NCBI GenBank assembly: GCA_051744925.1
Contig: JBNJDM010000021.1
Location: 1-31,987, forward strand
Source: JACKCP01 sp051744925
Lineage (GTDB): Bacteria; Desulfobacterota; Desulfobacteria; Desulfobacterales; JACKCP01
Direction of reading: 5' to 3'
DNA length: 31,987 nucleotides
Shown: positions 1 to 8,285 of the stretch, piece by piece
How positions within the stretch are numbered: position 1 is the stretch's first letter
Layout of the letters: each line of letters begins with the position of its first letter
Position numbers and translations under genes: made by a program
The notes under the pieces: model-generated
Told to the model about the DNA's origin: nothing
Seen by the model: the letters and a program-made list of their open reading frames with translations, nothing else
Database searches by the model: none

Positions 1-1
1 A

Positions 2-592
2 ATGGAATATAAAAGAAGACACAAACCGCTTATACTTGCATCAAAATCTCCAAGAAGACTCGATCTTTTAAATTCTGCAGGAATTTATCCTGTAGTAATA
101 GAAAGCGGATATGAAGAACCTGAAATTGACGGACAGACTCCTGAAGAATATGCAAAAATGCTTGCCTATTTCAAGGCTCTTGATGTTTTTGAAAAAAGAG
201 TAAACTATTTTGTTCTTGGAGCTGATACAATAGTTGTATTAAACAATAAAATTCTTTTAAAACCTGTATCTAAAGAAGATGCATTTGATATGCTCATGAG
301 ATTGAGCAACAATACCCACAGGGTTGTAACCGGATTTTGCATTATTTCTCCTGAAAAAGAAAAAGTAATAACACTTGAATCTGTAACAAAAGTAAAGTTC
401 AGAAGACTTTCCATAGAAGAGATTAACTGGTACATAAAAACAAATGACCCTTTTGACAAGGCCGGAGGTTACGGAATTCAGTCTAAAGCCGCTTCATTTG
501 TAAGATCTGTTGAAGGTTCATATACAAATATTGTAGGACTTCCATTAAGTGAAACAATTGAACTTATGGAAAAAGAAAGGATAATTGAATAA
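2..592 (+). CDS. maf: Maf/YhdE-family nucleoside triphosphate pyrophosphatase
   Basis: The product hydrolyses non-canonical or pyrimidine NTPs to NMP and pyrophosphate, a cytoplasmic house-cleaning role also linked to septum control. The 196-residue length is normal for Maf. The N-terminal nucleotide-binding signature ASKSPRR lies at residues 13-19, followed by GADTIV near residue 73 and the C-terminal KAGGYGIQ plus VEGSYTNIVGLP motifs that form the active-site cleft. The ATG at the very edge of the window is plausible because the signature sits about 13 residues in, as is usual, though a start further upstream cannot be excluded. The next gene begins 2 bases after the stop, so it is very likely co-transcribed with the yggS-type gene and queH. 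Family assignment is firm; which NTP is preferred is not visible. Confidence 0.93.
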   Translation: MEYKRRHKPLILASKSPRRLDLLNSAGIYPVVIESGYEEPEIDGQTPEEYAKMLAYFKALDVFEKRVNYFVLGADTIVVLNNKILLKPVSKEDAFDMLMRLSNNTHRVVTGFCIISPEKEKVITLESVTKVKFRRLSIEEINWYIKTNDPFDKAGGYGIQSKAASFVRSVEGSYTNIVGLPLSETIELMEKERIIE

Positions 593-594
593 AA

Positions 595-1281
595 ATGGGT
601 ATAAAAGAAAACATTGAAGATATTCAAAAAATTATAGAATCTGCATGCTCTGAAACAAAAAGAGATTCCAGGAAAGTAAAGCTTATAGCAGTAAGCAAAA
701 CAAAGCCTGCATCAGACATAAAAAAAGCATTTGAAGCAGGTCAGAAAGACTTTGGAGAAAACTATATCCAGGAAGCAATGGATAAAATAGATGAAATAGG
801 CAAAGACGGAATAAACTGGCATTTCATAGGAAGACTTCAGTCCAATAAAGCAAAATTTGCAGTAAAATATTTTGATTATATCCATTCTGTGGACTCTTTG
901 AAACTTGCAAAGGAAATAAGCAAAAGAGCATCTTTGGAAAATAAAACTCAAAAAATACTTATACAGATAAATACAGGAAAAGAAGAACAAAAATCAGGGA
1001 TTATGCCTGAAAGCGCAGCTGAATTTTTTGAAACTGCTTCAAAACTTGAAAATATAGAAATACTAGGACTTATGGCAATACCTCCGTTTGGAATGCCTGA
1101 AAAAGAGACTGAAAAACATTTTATACTTCTTAAAAATACACTTGATGATTTAAACAATAAATTTCCAAAACTTAAAATGAGTCAACTTTCCATGGGAATG
1201 TCAGGAGATTATACAGCTGCAATAAAACAGGGAGCAACCATGGTAAGAATAGGAACTGCTGTTTTCGGAGAAAGAAAATAA
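595..1281 (+). CDS. yggS: YggS/PLPBP-family pyridoxal phosphate-binding protein
   Basis: This is a non-enzymatic PLP carrier that keeps vitamin B6 and amino-acid/keto-acid pools balanced. The 228 residues form a single alanine-racemase-like TIM barrel. The PLP lysine is K35 in LIAVSKTKP. It is followed by the family motifs FGENYIQEA (residues 53-61), WHFIGRLQSNK (about 80-90) and the phosphate-binding C-terminal run SMGMSGDYTAAI ... GATMVRIGTAVFG. The gene is 2 bases downstream of maf and its stop TAA shares its last A with the ATG of queH, indicating translational coupling. Position next to a cell-division or membrane gene is common in other bacteria, but here the neighbours are maf and queH. 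Confidence 0.95.
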   Translation: MGIKENIEDIQKIIESACSETKRDSRKVKLIAVSKTKPASDIKKAFEAGQKDFGENYIQEAMDKIDEIGKDGINWHFIGRLQSNKAKFAVKYFDYIHSVDSLKLAKEISKRASLENKTQKILIQINTGKEEQKSGIMPESAAEFFETASKLENIEILGLMAIPPFGMPEKETEKHFILLKNTLDDLNNKFPKLKMSQLSMGMSGDYTAAIKQGATMVRIGTAVFGERK

Positions 1282-1814
1282 TGAAACTTCTTCTTCATAC
1301 ATGCTGCGGACCTTGTACTGTTTATCCGCTTGAGCAGCTCAGGAAACAAAATTTTGATGTAATGGGCTTTTTTTACAGAAATAATATCCACCCTCTTTCT
1401 GAGTGCCTGAAAAGAGAGGAAACATTAAAAGAGTTTGCAGATAACAACAATTTAAAAATGATCTGGCAAAAAGGATATGAAATAGAAGAGTTTTTAAGAA
1501 AAACCGCTTTCAGGGAATCTGAAAGATGTACAATATGCTATTATGACAGGCTTTATGCTGCGGTTAAGCTTGCAAAAAAAGGTAAGTTTGAATATTTTTC
1601 CACTACCCTTTTATACAGCAAACAGCAAAATCATGAAAAAATAATTGAAACTGCAACCTCACTTGGGAAACAGCACGGAGTAAAATTCTATTACGAAGAT
1701 TTCAGAAAAGGATGGAATTACGGAATAGAAAAATCAAAAGAACTTGGAATGTACAGGCAGCAGTACTGCGGATGCATTTACAGTGAAAAGCAGCGCTTTA
1801 TAAAATACATTTAA
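1281..1814 (+). CDS. queH: Epoxyqueuosine reductase QueH (DUF208)
   Basis: QueH carries out the last step of queuosine synthesis in tRNA, reducing epoxyqueuosine to queuosine. It is the non-homologous alternative to the cobalamin enzyme QueG. The protein is 177 residues. Cysteine motifs that bind the Fe-S cluster and the second metal are all present: HTCCGPC (residues 6-12), RCTICYYDRL (about 74-83) and QQYCGCIYSEKQR near the C-terminus. The ATG overlaps the preceding stop codon by one base (TAATG), so translation is probably coupled to the yggS-type gene. Other queuosine genes are not in the window. The assignment is strong because the spaced cysteine motifs are diagnostic. Confidence 0.93.
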   Translation: MKLLLHTCCGPCTVYPLEQLRKQNFDVMGFFYRNNIHPLSECLKREETLKEFADNNNLKMIWQKGYEIEEFLRKTAFRESERCTICYYDRLYAAVKLAKKGKFEYFSTTLLYSKQQNHEKIIETATSLGKQHGVKFYYEDFRKGWNYGIEKSKELGMYRQQYCGCIYSEKQRFIKYI

Positions 1815-1871
1815 CATGAACTGATCTTTTCATTTTTTAAACCAGCCATAATAAAAGGATAATAAAACTAA

Positions 1872-3683
1872 ATGTTTGAAAATATAATATATTTTATTTC
1901 AGCACTTATTATTTCCATTCTTTATACAAAATCGGGATCTGAGTCAGCTGATCCTCAGATTGCAATTACAGGACTGTTTTTTTCATATGTTCTTTTTTAT
2001 ATAATTGCTGAAAAAAATTTTAGAAAAATAAAAAACCTTAATGATTCACAAAAAGTTGCTTCATTTGGATCAATATCATCAAAACTTTCAATCACAGCTC
2101 TTGGAATCTTTGCTGTAAACATATATATACTTGAACTTCCTGAAATAATGACAGGTATATATATTTTTTCCAAATTCCAGACACTTCTTCCGCTTGTTCT
2201 TCTTCTGATATTTACAGCTTTTATGTGGATTTTATGGAGCATTTCATACCCTGTATTTAATGATATTAACCCGACAGATGTTTCAAAAAAAGAATATCTC
2301 TTAACCCAGACAGGATTTGCCCTCCCCTCTGTTCTGCCGTGGTTTATAATATCTGTTACCCTCGATTTTATTTATCTTTTACCCAATGAAAAAATTCACA
2401 TTTTTTTTGAAACTGTATATGGCCAGGCTCTTTATATAGTTCTTCTTATTATTGTTATAAGTGCATTTATTCCTGTGATTATAAAAAAATTCTGGAATTG
2501 CCGGGAACTTGAAGACCCTGAAACTCAGGAAATTCTAGAATCCCTTTCCGAAAAAACAGGGGTTGGATACAGACAGGCTCTTGTATGGCCGATATTTGGC
2601 GGCAGTATGATAACAGCAGGTGTCATAGGCCTTTTTAAGAGATTCAGGTATATTTTAGTAACAAAAGGTTTTTGTGAAGATCTTACATATGAAGAAAAAA
2701 AAGCAGTAATTGCCCATGAATTCGGTCATGTAAAGAAACATCATTTAATTTTATACATTGTGCTCTTTGCCGGCTTTATAATCGCTTCATATGCTGTTAT
2801 TGAGCCTGTTGCAATGCTTTTTCTCCTTATTGTGCCTATTCAGGTTACAGGAATTTTTGAATACCTTGGAAACTTTTCATCTCTTTTTGCTGCAGTTTTT
2901 GTAGTACTTTCATTTGCTCTCTACTTCAGATATATATTCGGCTTTTTTATGAGGAATTTTGAAAGACAGGCCGATGCATTCAGTCTTAAAGTTCTTAATT
3001 CTGCATATCCCCTTGTTTCAACTTTTAAAAAAATATCTGCCATGAGCGCTGAACCGGGAGACAAGCCTAACTGGCATCATTACAGCATAAAAGAAAGGGT
3101 TATGTTTCTTGTTGAGGCACACTCAAATCCTGAAAAAATTGATGAGCATGATAAAAAAGTAAAAAAATCTCTTTTTATATATTTTACAGCTGCAGCTCTT
3201 ATATTTGCGGGGGGAACAGGTTTAAACAGTCTTGAAAAAACTGATCTTGTGAAAAATAAAACCGGAGAAATAATCAGGTACAAGCTTAGCAAAGATCCTG
3301 ATAATTATGTTCTTCAGCATTATATGGGAGATGTTTATACAGAACAGAAAAATTTTGAACAGGCTGTAAAACATTACAAAAAAGCATTGTCTTTAAACAG
3401 TAATTCTGTGGAAACTTTAAATAATCTTGCATGGCTTTATATAACTTCAGAAAATGAAAAAATCAAAAACCTTGATGAGGGTATTAAACTTGCTGAAAAA
3501 GCACTTGCAATTGCAAAGCAACCCCCCCCACATCTTCTTGATACTCTGGCTGAAGGATATTTCAGGGCAGAAGAATACGATAAGGCATGCTATATAATTG
3601 AAGATGCGCTTCAAAAAGCTAGTACAAATAAAAAATACTACATAGAACAAAAAGAAAAGATTTGTTCACTGCAGACAAAATAA
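1872..3683 (+). CDS. Membrane M48-family zinc metallopeptidase with C-terminal TPR repeats
   Basis: This is a probable inner-membrane zinc endopeptidase of the HtpX/Ste24 type, with a role in membrane or envelope protein quality control by analogy. It has 603 residues. Many hydrophobic segments cover about residues 1-210 and more lie around 290-350 and 425-440. The zinc site is HEFGH at residues 282-286, and the distal glutamate lies in ERQAD starting near residue 364. After the peptidase unit, residues about 470-590 contain two to three TPR motifs (VLQHYMGDVYTEQKNFEQA and the following helices). Soluble BepA-like proteins also pair M48 with TPRs, but they are periplasmic and lack these membrane spans. 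The codons around 3522-3529 include a run of eight C bases in an otherwise AT-rich gene. The start has only a weak upstream purine tract. Confidence 0.85.
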   Translation: MFENIIYFISALIISILYTKSGSESADPQIAITGLFFSYVLFYIIAEKNFRKIKNLNDSQKVASFGSISSKLSITALGIFAVNIYILELPEIMTGIYIFSKFQTLLPLVLLLIFTAFMWILWSISYPVFNDINPTDVSKKEYLLTQTGFALPSVLPWFIISVTLDFIYLLPNEKIHIFFETVYGQALYIVLLIIVISAFIPVIIKKFWNCRELEDPETQEILESLSEKTGVGYRQALVWPIFGGSMITAGVIGLFKRFRYILVTKGFCEDLTYEEKKAVIAHEFGHVKKHHLILYIVLFAGFIIASYAVIEPVAMLFLLIVPIQVTGIFEYLGNFSSLFAAVFVVLSFALYFRYIFGFFMRNFERQADAFSLKVLNSAYPLVSTFKKISAMSAEPGDKPNWHHYSIKERVMFLVEAHSNPEKIDEHDKKVKKSLFIYFTAAALIFAGGTGLNSLEKTDLVKNKTGEIIRYKLSKDPDNYVLQHYMGDVYTEQKNFEQAVKHYKKALSLNSNSVETLNNLAWLYITSENEKIKNLDEGIKLAEKALAIAKQPPPHLLDTLAEGYFRAEEYDKACYIIEDALQKASTNKKYYIEQKEKICSLQTK

Positions 3684-3709
3684 GTTTTTCCCAAGAACCC
3701 GGGAAAAAC
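3684..3709. repeat. Stem-loop just after the M48 gene
   Basis: A perfect 9-bp inverted repeat (GTTTTTCCC at 3684-3692, GGGAAAAAC at 3701-3709) begins at the base after the stop codon. There is no T run following it on the + strand, so it is not a convincing Rho-independent terminator for the upstream gene. On the - strand it is followed by a moderately T-rich tail and could help end the leftward PEGA/SUMF1 transcript. Confidence 0.5.
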
Positions 3710-3714
3710 AAAAA

Positions 3715-3734
3715 AGACGCGATAAATCGCGTCT
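3715..3734. repeat. REP-like palindrome, AGACGCGAT / ATCGCGTCT
   Basis: Two perfect 9-base arms are separated by AA, giving a G+C-rich 20-base palindrome inside an AT-rich gap. It continues as CTCTACGGGCGTCTC on the right. From general knowledge, near-identical ACGCGAT..ATCGCGT palindromes occur as high-copy intergenic repeats in unrelated bacteria. Copy number in this genome cannot be judged from one window. Confidence 0.6.
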
Positions 3735-3778
3735 CTACGGGCGTCTCATTGCCAAAAACAGTTCCAGGGTTTACTGCT

Positions 3779-3804
3779 GGCTCCCAAGCTCCGGCTTGGG
3801 AGCC
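3779..3804. repeat. REP-like palindrome, GGCTCCCAAGC / GCTTGGGAGCC
   Basis: A perfect 11-bp stem with a TCCG loop lies 45 bases after the previous palindrome. Its base composition contrasts sharply with the surrounding AT-rich DNA. No T tract follows on either strand, so a terminator is unlikely, and an acquired intergenic repeat is the better reading. The rest of the 3684-3945 gap (3805-3945) shows no gene or clear signal. Confidence 0.6.
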
Positions 3805-3945
3805 TATATTTTCTGTGACCTGGCATTAAATTTCCAGTGTTAGCCTGAGAAATCCGTTTTGGATGATATGCTTGAATGAATTTCGTGGGTAAAGGCAAAA
3901 CAAAAGGTTGAATAATAACAAGTTCAGTCCTGAAAATATTTAAAA

Positions 3946-5823
3946 CTAAAACTTGTCCATATGAAGATCTTTTACCCTTACAACCCTAAACCCGATACCT
4001 GTATCCTGATTGCCTGAATATATATGCCCCCGGTTAGAAACACGAAGCCCTGATTTTTCACTGTACCAGCTTCCGCCTCTGAAAACCTTGTAGGAATTTC
4101 TGTTTAACACAAGGGGATTCTTTTTTGAATGAAGCCTGTATGCATCATCTTTATATGAATCAAGGCACCATTCCCACACATTCCCTGACATATCATATAT
4201 TCCGATATAATTGGGGTCTTTTAAGCCTGCTTTCATTGTAGAGTCGGTGTTAACTTTATACCATGCAAGCTTCTCCAGCTTTGTTCCTCCTGAGTATTCT
4301 TCAGAAATTCCTCTGCTCCTTGCTGCATATTCCCATTCAGCTTCTGTGGGAAGCCTGTAACTGTATTCACCGCTGCTGAGTTCATTCAGCTTTTTGGTAA
4401 AATCGACAGCATCCTGCCAGGAAACTTTTTCCACAGGAAAATCATCACCGTTTTTAAAACCGGAAGGATTATTGTCCATTATTTTTTTCCATTGCCCTTG
4501 AGTTACTTCAAATGCCCCCATCCAGAAACCGTCTATGCATACATTATGAACAGGCAACTCGTCTCTTTTGCAACCGGATTCACTTACACACCCCATACTG
4601 AAACATCCCCCCTTTACATAAACAAACTTCATTCCTGTTACAGGATCTGTGTATTCTCCGGGAGTTATATTAAGCCTTGTGTCTTTACCCTGCTCAATAC
4701 TTACTTTTTTTATTGTTACAGGAAATTTTTCTGAACTTATTTCTAAAGCGTACTCTCCCTCAGGAAGATACATGCCCTGGCTGAATTTATCCCAGGTTCC
4801 TTTTATATCAATGTCGGCTTCTTCATCCCCGGTTTCAACAAAAAGCCTGCCCTTTTCCTTTAAAGAGACAGTTTTTTCAACATCTTCACCTGATGCAATC
4901 TCAAAATTAAAAAAATAATCCTCATAACCCTTTTTAAAAACACCTACTTTGTATTTTCCATTTTTTAAAAATGACCCATTCAAAAACTTTCTTTTCTCAT
5001 TAATAAGGAAAAATTTGGGATCTTTTACTTTTGTATTAATAATAAGTCGCCCACCACCTGAGAGATCAGCAACTAAAGTGGTATCAGTATTTTCATCAAT
5101 CTCTGCACTTAAGACATCTCCATCACCATATTGAGTACGTATTTCAACCAGATATTTGCCCGGCATAAGGGCTACGCCCTGCTTAAATTTTTTATCTGAG
5201 CCTTTAATATTAACTTCTGAATCTTTAGGAAGCTTTTTAATATACAAGTAACCTGGTTTTATTTTTTTCAGATTATAACTGCGGCTTATCTCTTCGCCCG
5301 GGTTTAGTGTAAAACTTTGTTCAAGGCTGTGATATCCTTTTTTTTCAATCTTTACGTGATATTTTCCTGAGGTAAGCTCTGAAAGTTTTAAAGGAGGATC
5401 ATATTTTTTATTGTTAATATAAATTAAAGCATCATCAGGATTTACTGCAATATTTAAATCTGACTTTCCTTTTTCAAGATGGGCATTTAAAATTCTTGAT
5501 TTGTTCTTTTTTACCTCTATTTTTCTTTTTACTTTTTTATAAAAATCTTCTTTTATTTCTACATCATAAGAACCTGTTCTTACGTAATTAAGAGAAAGAG
5601 GAGTTTCGCCTTTAAGTTCGCCGTTAAAATATACTTCTGCTCCCTCAGGTGTGGAAAAAACATAAACTTTTCCCCGGGCAATATTAAGTCTTATCTTTTT
5701 TTCTGCTGCCTCTTTAAGAGTTACTAAAAAATCTACTTTTTCAAACAACTTAGTCTGAACAGAGATATAATAAAAAAGGAATATAAATACTGAAACAAGT
5801 ATAAGTACTATTAACTTTTTAAT
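3946..5823 (-). CDS. Membrane-anchored PEGA-repeat protein with C-terminal SUMF1/FGE-like domain
   Basis: This is an envelope protein of unknown substrate. The obvious start is a TTG at 5748 (600 residues), but the open frame continues upstream for 32 codons with no stop, back to a TAA at 5848-5850. Translating it gives a positively charged run then a strong hydrophobic segment (KKLIVLILVSVFIFLFYYI), a textbook signal anchor. A good Shine-Dalgarno (AAGGAG) sits 7 bases before an ATT at 5821-5823, so I place the start there (625 residues). Numbered from that start, about residues 45-400 hold roughly five PEGA-like beta repeats (for example STPEGAEVYFNGELKGETPL). Residues about 405-620 are a SUMF1 fold (FEVTQGQWKKIM, SYRLPTEAEWEYAARSRG, GIYDMSGNVWEWCLDSY, VFRGGSWY). 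The catalytic cysteine pair of true formylglycine-generating enzymes is absent after RGGSW, so enzymatic sulfatase activation is unlikely. Confidence 0.85.
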   Translation of the reverse strand: MKKLIVLILVSVFIFLFYYISVQTKLFEKVDFLVTLKEAAEKKIRLNIARGKVYVFSTPEGAEVYFNGELKGETPLSLNYVRTGSYDVEIKEDFYKKVKRKIEVKKNKSRILNAHLEKGKSDLNIAVNPDDALIYINNKKYDPPLKLSELTSGKYHVKIEKKGYHSLEQSFTLNPGEEISRSYNLKKIKPGYLYIKKLPKDSEVNIKGSDKKFKQGVALMPGKYLVEIRTQYGDGDVLSAEIDENTDTTLVADLSGGGRLIINTKVKDPKFFLINEKRKFLNGSFLKNGKYKVGVFKKGYEDYFFNFEIASGEDVEKTVSLKEKGRLFVETGDEEADIDIKGTWDKFSQGMYLPEGEYALEISSEKFPVTIKKVSIEQGKDTRLNITPGEYTDPVTGMKFVYVKGGCFSMGCVSESGCKRDELPVHNVCIDGFWMGAFEVTQGQWKKIMDNNPSGFKNGDDFPVEKVSWQDAVDFTKKLNELSSGEYSYRLPTEAEWEYAARSRGISEEYSGGTKLEKLAWYKVNTDSTMKAGLKDPNYIGIYDMSGNVWEWCLDSYKDDAYRLHSKKNPLVLNRNSYKVFRGGSWYSEKSGLRVSNRGHIYSGNQDTGIGFRVVRVKDLHMDKF

Positions 5824-6066
5824 AATCTTTCTCCTTGCAATTCTGTTTTACAGCTGAACAATGCTATTTTTGTTTTTCATACTGAATTTATACACTACAA
5901 ATCCGGGAAGTTTAAATATTTATTGAATATTTAACTTTATAACATTTGCAAAGGGTTCAAAACAATGTTTTTATACTCTTATAAGATTATTTAATACGTA
6001 AAAAGATCTTATTAAGTTTAAAACATAACTTTTGCTCATACAAAAATTTAAGCCCTGGAAAATAAA

Positions 6067-6801
6067 ATGAATAAGATATTTACAGATGAATTCGATGTAA
6101 GACTTAATGAAGTTGACAGCAGAGGCAAAGTAAAACCTTGTCATATTTTCAACTGGTTTCAGCATGTTTCAAGCTATCATTCCTCAGCTGCAGGTTATCC
6201 TGTAACAGATCTTATTAAAAAAAAACTTACATGGGTTGTTTCAAGGTACCATACTGTTATAAAATCTTATCCTTTATGGAGGGATAAAATATCTGTATCA
6301 ACATGGAGATCAGAAGAAAAAAGCGACTTTGCTCCAAGGGAGTTTAATGTAAAAAACAGTTCAGGCCAAAAAATAATATACTCTACTTCATCTTTCAGAC
6401 TTATTGACCTTGAAACCAGAAGACCTGTTTCACCAAAAGATCATCTCCCTGGTTATCCAATACATAAAAAAAGAGAGATATATGATGATTTCAAATCTAT
6501 TGAAGAATTTAATACACCTGACTTTGAACAAAAAATAAATGTAAGAAGAAGCGACCTTGATATAAACAATCATGTAAACAATACTCTTTATATTGACTGG
6601 GCAATTGAAAGCATTCCTGATAAAGTTTTTAAAAATAAAGATATTTACGAGCTTGAAATTGCATTTAAAAAAGAAGCTTTTTATAATGACAAAGTAATTT
6701 CGCTTACAAAAGCCTGTGAAAAAACAGATACTTTTCTTCACAGAATTGAAAGAGTTTCCGACGGTGTTGTTCTGGCAAAACTTAAAACAAAATGGATATA
6801 A
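6067..6801 (+). CDS. Acyl-ACP thioesterase (FatA/FatB-like)
   Basis: The product releases free fatty acid from acyl-carrier protein in the cytoplasm. Its 244 residues form two hot-dog domains, typical of bacterial PF01643 members. The first domain contains VRLNEVDSRGKVKP and HIFNWFQHVSSYHS. The second has the characteristic catalytic region RSDLDINNHVNNTLYIDW (about residues 160-177), with the conserved Asn and His. The ATG is preceded by a modest purine tract (TGGAAAATAAA). It lies 56 bases upstream of the phospholipase D-like gene on the same strand, and two genes upstream of a DUF374 acyltransferase. This suggests, by position only, a group handling acyl chains and membrane lipids. The 243-base divergent gap before it (5824-6066) is AT-rich and must hold promoters for both directions, but I cannot pick out one with confidence. 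Confidence 0.88.
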   Translation: MNKIFTDEFDVRLNEVDSRGKVKPCHIFNWFQHVSSYHSSAAGYPVTDLIKKKLTWVVSRYHTVIKSYPLWRDKISVSTWRSEEKSDFAPREFNVKNSSGQKIIYSTSSFRLIDLETRRPVSPKDHLPGYPIHKKREIYDDFKSIEEFNTPDFEQKINVRRSDLDINNHVNNTLYIDWAIESIPDKVFKNKDIYELEIAFKKEAFYNDKVISLTKACEKTDTFLHRIERVSDGVVLAKLKTKWI

Positions 6802-6844
6802 TTAGTTGCTGAACGAAAATTCTAGTTTTCGGCGAATTACTAAT
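6801..6844. repeat. 44-base centred dyad between thioesterase and phospholipase D-like genes
   Basis: Outer arms ATTAGT (6801-6806) and ACTAAT (6839-6844) share the same centre as inner arms CGAAAA (6814-6819) and TTTTCG (6826-6831). There is no T run, so it does not look like an intrinsic terminator. The left half (TAGTTGCTGAACGAAAATT) closely resembles sequence right after the gene ending at 23365, so it may be a member of a dispersed intergenic repeat. Confidence 0.5.
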
Positions 6845-6857
6845 TTAATAATTTATC

Positions 6858-8285
6858 ATGAAAAAAAATTTATTCTCGTTTAAAAGACTTTTTTTATTAT
6901 TATTTTGTATACTTTTTTTTGCAGGAATTTATCATGTATACAAACCTCTTCCCCAAGGGCTTTCATATGAAGGAGAATATCATCAGGCAAAAGATCTGAA
7001 ATTTTTGGGAGATCTTACATGGAAAAAAGGCGACCGGTTTAAAACTGACCATGAAATATTTGATGAAATTCTTTTTAGAATTGAAAATTCTGAAAAATTT
7101 ATTCTTATTGATATGTTTTTGTTCAACGACTTTATGGGACAATCTGCAAAAGAAGGCAGAAACCTTTCTTCAGAACTTAAAAACGCTTTAATAAACAAAA
7201 AATTATCCAAACCTGAAATCTTTATTTGTGTTCTGACAGATCCTATCAATAAAATATATAACGGTCTTGTTAATCCTTTATTTACTGAGCTTGAAAAGGC
7301 CGGAATAAATGTTGTTTTTACAGATCTTGACAGATTACGCGACAGTAACCCGATATACTCTGCATTTTACAGAGTATTTTTCCAGTTCCTTGGAAACAGT
7401 CCCGGAGAAACTGTTAAAAACCCTTTTGGAAGTCAAAAAATATCGCTGAGAAGCTATTTTAAACTTTTAAATTTTAAGGCAAACCACAGAAAAGTACTTT
7501 TGTGCGACAACTCAGGATATCTCTACGCTGTATTAAGTTCCATGAATCCCCACGATGCCAGCAGTCTGCACTCAAATGCAGGGGTCTCTTTTACAGGAAA
7601 AGCAGCTACAGATATTCTTGAAACGGAAAAAGCTGTTTTAAAAATGTCGGGATTTACTGATATTCCTGATATAAAGTTTAAAACAAAGTCTTTGGGAAGT
7701 GAAAGGATCAAAGCTGTTACTGAAAAAAAAATACTTGATAATATTTTAAATTCTGTGAAAAATACTGAAAAAGGAGATAAAATAAGTATAGTAATGTTTT
7801 ATCTTTCACACAGAGATGTAATTTCAGCATTAAAAAATGCTTCTGACCGCGGAGTAAAAATAAGAATTCTTCTTGATGCTAACAAAGATGCCTTTGGCAG
7901 ACAAAAAAACGGAATACCAAACAAGGTTACAGCACAAAAGCTTTATAAAAGCGGTATAAAAATCAAATGGGCAAAAACAGACGGCCAGCAGCTTCATACA
8001 AAGCTTATCCTTATAAAAAAAGCATCCGGAAAACATATTTTTACAACAGGTTCAGCAAATTTAACCAGAAGAAACCTTGACAATTTCAACCTTGAAACAA
8101 ATGTTATAATTACATGTGATAAACAAAGCTCTTTTTTCAAAGAAGCAGAAGAATATATCAATACCTTGTTCTCAAATAAAAATGACAGGCTTTTAAGCCT
8201 TGATTATAAAAAACTCAGTGAAGGCTCAATTATGAAAATGATTTTGTATTTTCTTATGGAAGAAACCGGATTTTGCACTTTTTAA
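6858..8285 (+). CDS. Phospholipase D-like (HKD) family protein, membrane-anchored
   Basis: This is a probable phosphodiester transferase or hydrolase acting at the membrane (phospholipase D/cardiolipin synthase superfamily). It has 475 residues, with an N-terminal anchor at about residues 9-26 (LFLLLFCILFFAGIY). The first HKD motif is complete: H210-R-K212 with D217 (NHRKVLLCD), followed by SSMNPHDA. The second is H380-T-K382 with GSANLTRRN downstream, but the residue where the Asp usually sits is Lys387, so this half is atypical. I see no good Shine-Dalgarno before the ATG. The stop lies 11 bases before the DUF374 acyltransferase start, so the two are probably one transcript. Substrate is unknown; cardiolipin synthases normally have two or more N-terminal spans, so I do not call it one. 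Confidence 0.82.
   Translation: MKKNLFSFKRLFLLLFCILFFAGIYHVYKPLPQGLSYEGEYHQAKDLKFLGDLTWKKGDRFKTDHEIFDEILFRIENSEKFILIDMFLFNDFMGQSAKEGRNLSSELKNALINKKLSKPEIFICVLTDPINKIYNGLVNPLFTELEKAGINVVFTDLDRLRDSNPIYSAFYRVFFQFLGNSPGETVKNPFGSQKISLRSYFKLLNFKANHRKVLLCDNSGYLYAVLSSMNPHDASSLHSNAGVSFTGKAATDILETEKAVLKMSGFTDIPDIKFKTKSLGSERIKAVTEKKILDNILNSVKNTEKGDKISIVMFYLSHRDVISALKNASDRGVKIRILLDANKDAFGRQKNGIPNKVTAQKLYKSGIKIKWAKTDGQQLHTKLILIKKASGKHIFTTGSANLTRRNLDNFNLETNVIITCDKQSSFFKEAEEYINTLFSNKNDRLLSLDYKKLSEGSIMKMILYFLMEETGFCTF

Noticed and set aside
3684..3945. CRISPR array or small RNA gene in the palindrome-rich gap
   Set aside because: The stem-loops differ from one another, there are no regularly spaced identical repeats, and no cas genes are present in the window.
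5749..5823. TTG at 5748 as the start of the PEGA/SUMF1 gene
   Set aside because: No ribosome site is evident there, and it would cut off a perfect signal anchor that is in frame upstream.
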